Assembly (NCBI GenBank): GCA_012727415.1
Contig: JAAYHI010000065.1
Span: 1 to 7,634 of the forward strand
Length of the DNA stretch: 7,634 nt
DNA from: Bacillota bacterium
Lineage (GTDB): Bacteria > Bacillota > Proteinivoracia > UBA4975
Direction: 5' to 3'
The position numbers were made by a program, and so were the translations under genes. Positions 6,165 to 7,634 of the stretch are shown here, one piece after another (the first letter of the stretch is position 1; every line of letters begins with the position of its first letter). The notes below the pieces were generated by a model. The model was not told the DNA's origin, made no database searches, and worked only from the letters and a program-made list of their open reading frames with translations.

Positions 6165-6197
6165 AAAGTGTTTCTTGTAATACAGGGAGGGTGGAAA

Positions 6198-7553
6198 ATG
6201 AAAGTCCAGCCCGGTCAATATTTGGAACTGACAATAGAAAATATCAGCCATGGGGGAGAAGGCGTTGCCAAGGTGCAGGGCTATACCGTGTTTGTGCCTT
6301 TTGCGGCTCCCGGCGACGCGGTGAGGGCACAAGTGGTCAGCGCCAAGAAGGACTATGCCCGGGCAGTTATTACAGAAATCATTCAGCCCGGCAGGAGGGT
6401 GGAGCCTGAATGTCCCTGGTTTGGAGAGTGCGGCGGCTGCAACCTGCAGCACCTGGATTATAGCTTGCAGTTGGCCATTAAGACCGAGACAGTGAAGACC
6501 ACATTGCGGAGAATCGGGGGTATTTCCCCGGAAATCGTCAGAGATATCCTGCCTACCCAGGCCTGGAAGTACCGCAACAAGCTGCAGGCCCCTGTGGGGG
6601 TGCATCAGGGACAGCTGGCAGCAGGCCTGTACAAGCCCCGCAGCCACGACCTGGTTCCCGTGACGGATTGTGCCATCCAGCAACAGCCCAATAACGCGGT
6701 GGCCCGGGAAATAGTCAAGGTGGCCCGGGAAATGGACATTGCACCCTGGAATGAAGAAACCCATCGGGGGATCCTGCGCCATGTGGTGGTGAGGCATTCT
6801 GAATTGACCAAACAGACCCTGGCGACCCTGGTGGTGAGCAAACTGGACTTCCCCCGCCGGGAGGAATTCCTTAACAGGCTAAGGGAACGTATTAAGAATG
6901 TCCACAGCCTGGTGCTCAATGAAAATCCTCGCCCCACCAACGTAATCCTGGGGGACAGCGAACAGGTGATCTGGGGACCCGGTTACATTACCGACAGAAT
7001 CGGGGACCTGCAGTTCAAGATTTCTTCTCGCTCCTTTTGGCAGGTCAACCCCGTCGGGACGGAGAAAATCTATGAAAAGGTAAAGGAGTTTGCCCAACTG
7101 ACGGGCGAAGAGGTTGTGCTGGACATCTACTGCGGCACCGGCAGCATTGGCTTATATCTGGCTGACCAGGCGAGGAAAGTCATCGGCATCGAGAGCAACC
7201 CCAGCGCCATTCAGGATGCCCGGGACAATGCCTGCCTCAACGGAATTGTCAATGCTGAATTTCATGCCGGAAGGGCAGAGGATGTCATGTCAAAAACAGC
7301 GGCTGATCTTACCGCCGATGTAGTCATCTTGGACCCGCCCCGCAAAGGCTGCGATGCCGCTCTCCTGGAGGCGGTGGTAAAAGTAGGTCCCGAGAGGATT
7401 GTCTATGTCAGCTGCAACCCAGCTACCCTGGCCAGGGACTTGAAGCTGCTGACGGAGCGGGGGTACGACACTGAGGAAGTGCAGCCTGTGGACATGTTCC
7501 CCCATACCAGCCACGTTGAGTGCGTTACATTGATGTCGAGGGTAAAAGATTGA
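6198..7553 (+). CDS. rlmD: 23S rRNA (uracil-C5)-methyltransferase, RlmD/RumA type
   Basis: The enzyme uses S-adenosylmethionine to methylate C5 of a uracil in RNA, in E. coli RlmD U1939 of 23S rRNA. The protein has 451 residues, a normal length. An N-terminal TRAM domain (about 3-62, ISHGGEGVAKVQGYTVFVPFAAPGD) binds RNA. A [4Fe-4S] site is formed by Cys 72, 78, 81 and 158. The methyltransferase domain shows SFWQVNP (279-285), motif I VLDIYCGTGSIGLYLA (307-322), IESNPSAI (331-338), motif IV LDPPRKG (378-384), the catalytic nucleophile Cys 406 in VSCNPATLARDL (404-415), and the end motif FPHTSHVECV with the likely base Glu 441. All key residues are present. The ATG at 6198 with GGGAGG 7 nt upstream is preferred over the in-frame GTG at 6168, which lies before or at the predicted transcript start. 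Among close relatives, RlmCD of Gram-positive bacteria also acts on U747, so the exact target is inferred. Confidence 0.95.
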   Translation: MKVQPGQYLELTIENISHGGEGVAKVQGYTVFVPFAAPGDAVRAQVVSAKKDYARAVITEIIQPGRRVEPECPWFGECGGCNLQHLDYSLQLAIKTETVKTTLRRIGGISPEIVRDILPTQAWKYRNKLQAPVGVHQGQLAAGLYKPRSHDLVPVTDCAIQQQPNNAVAREIVKVAREMDIAPWNEETHRGILRHVVVRHSELTKQTLATLVVSKLDFPRREEFLNRLRERIKNVHSLVLNENPRPTNVILGDSEQVIWGPGYITDRIGDLQFKISSRSFWQVNPVGTEKIYEKVKEFAQLTGEEVVLDIYCGTGSIGLYLADQARKVIGIESNPSAIQDARDNACLNGIVNAEFHAGRAEDVMSKTAADLTADVVILDPPRKGCDAALLEAVVKVGPERIVYVSCNPATLARDLKLLTERGYDTEEVQPVDMFPHTSHVECVTLMSRVKD

Positions 7554-7634
7554 GAGAGCTGAAAACCCTTATATATCAACGCTTTCAGCACACATGGGTA
7601 TGAAACCCACCAGACGAAAAACATGAAAATATCG
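7554..7634. other. AT-rich end of window with two short inverted repeats, no gene seen
   Basis: GCTGAAA (7558-7564) pairs with TTTCAGC (7583-7589) across an 18-nt loop, and TGGGT (7595-7599) pairs with ACCCA (7605-7609) across 5 nt. Neither is followed by a T-run, so neither is a standard terminator. The first may weakly end rlmD. What follows to the right is not visible. Confidence 0.4.

Noticed and set aside
6070..6180. AGGAGG at about 6070-6075 followed by an open frame of about 33 codons (LENFWQYFIRLKRG...), a possible small protein upstream of rlmD.
   Set aside because: No ATG, GTG or TTG start lies at a workable distance; only CTG or ATA would fit. The stretch also overlaps the likely rlmD promoter.
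5955..6797. Open minus-strand frame of about 281 codons continuous with the TPR-propeller gene, which would give a 933-residue protein.
   Set aside because: It runs antisense through the start of rlmD, has low-complexity, non-family-like sequence, and crosses the divergent promoter region. The ATG at 5954 has its own ribosome binding site and is followed directly by a membrane anchor.

Overview
The window looks like chromosomal DNA from a low-to-mid GC anaerobic bacterium, most likely a clostridial Firmicute. Three things suggest this: an indolepyruvate:ferredoxin oxidoreductase, strong AGGAGG-type ribosome binding sites with TTG starts, and compact Rho-independent terminators. This is inferred from gene content and style; no species can be named. 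I see no mobile element, CRISPR array, tRNA or rRNA.

Left part (2-1119): the 3' end of gatB (Glu-tRNA(Gln)/Asp-tRNA(Asn) amidotransferase subunit B), cut by the window edge, ends at a clean terminator. A small gene for an 86-residue DUF6429-like protein follows. It starts with TTG and has its own terminator, so it is probably a single-gene unit.

Middle-left (1146-3630): an extended -10 promoter leads into iorA and iorB, separated by 1 nt. They encode the two subunits of an enzyme that oxidises aryl pyruvates from aromatic amino acids to aryl-acetyl-CoA, passing electrons to ferredoxin. A long hairpin with a T-run ends this operon.

Centre (3536-5997, minus strand): a convergent two-gene operon. 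The first gene encodes a 652-residue protein with one N-terminal membrane anchor, a TPR-like helical region and a C-terminal TolB/PD40-like beta-propeller. The second encodes an 87-residue zinc-ribbon protein with a TTG start. Neither has a function I can name, and this pair is the least described part of the window. Three hairpins with alternating polarity separate it from iorB.

Right part (6136-7634): a divergent promoter drives rlmD, a complete TRAM-domain, Fe-S-containing 23S rRNA uracil-C5 methyltransferase. The last 81 bases after it are AT-rich with two short inverted repeats and no recognisable gene.

No stretch longer than 300 bases lacks a gene. The largest gaps are 5955-6197 (divergent promoters) and 3538-3708 (terminators). 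Most of the window is housekeeping or core metabolism. I found no convincing evidence of a defence system or other dramatic new system; the membrane TPR-propeller/zinc-ribbon operon is the best candidate for something undescribed.
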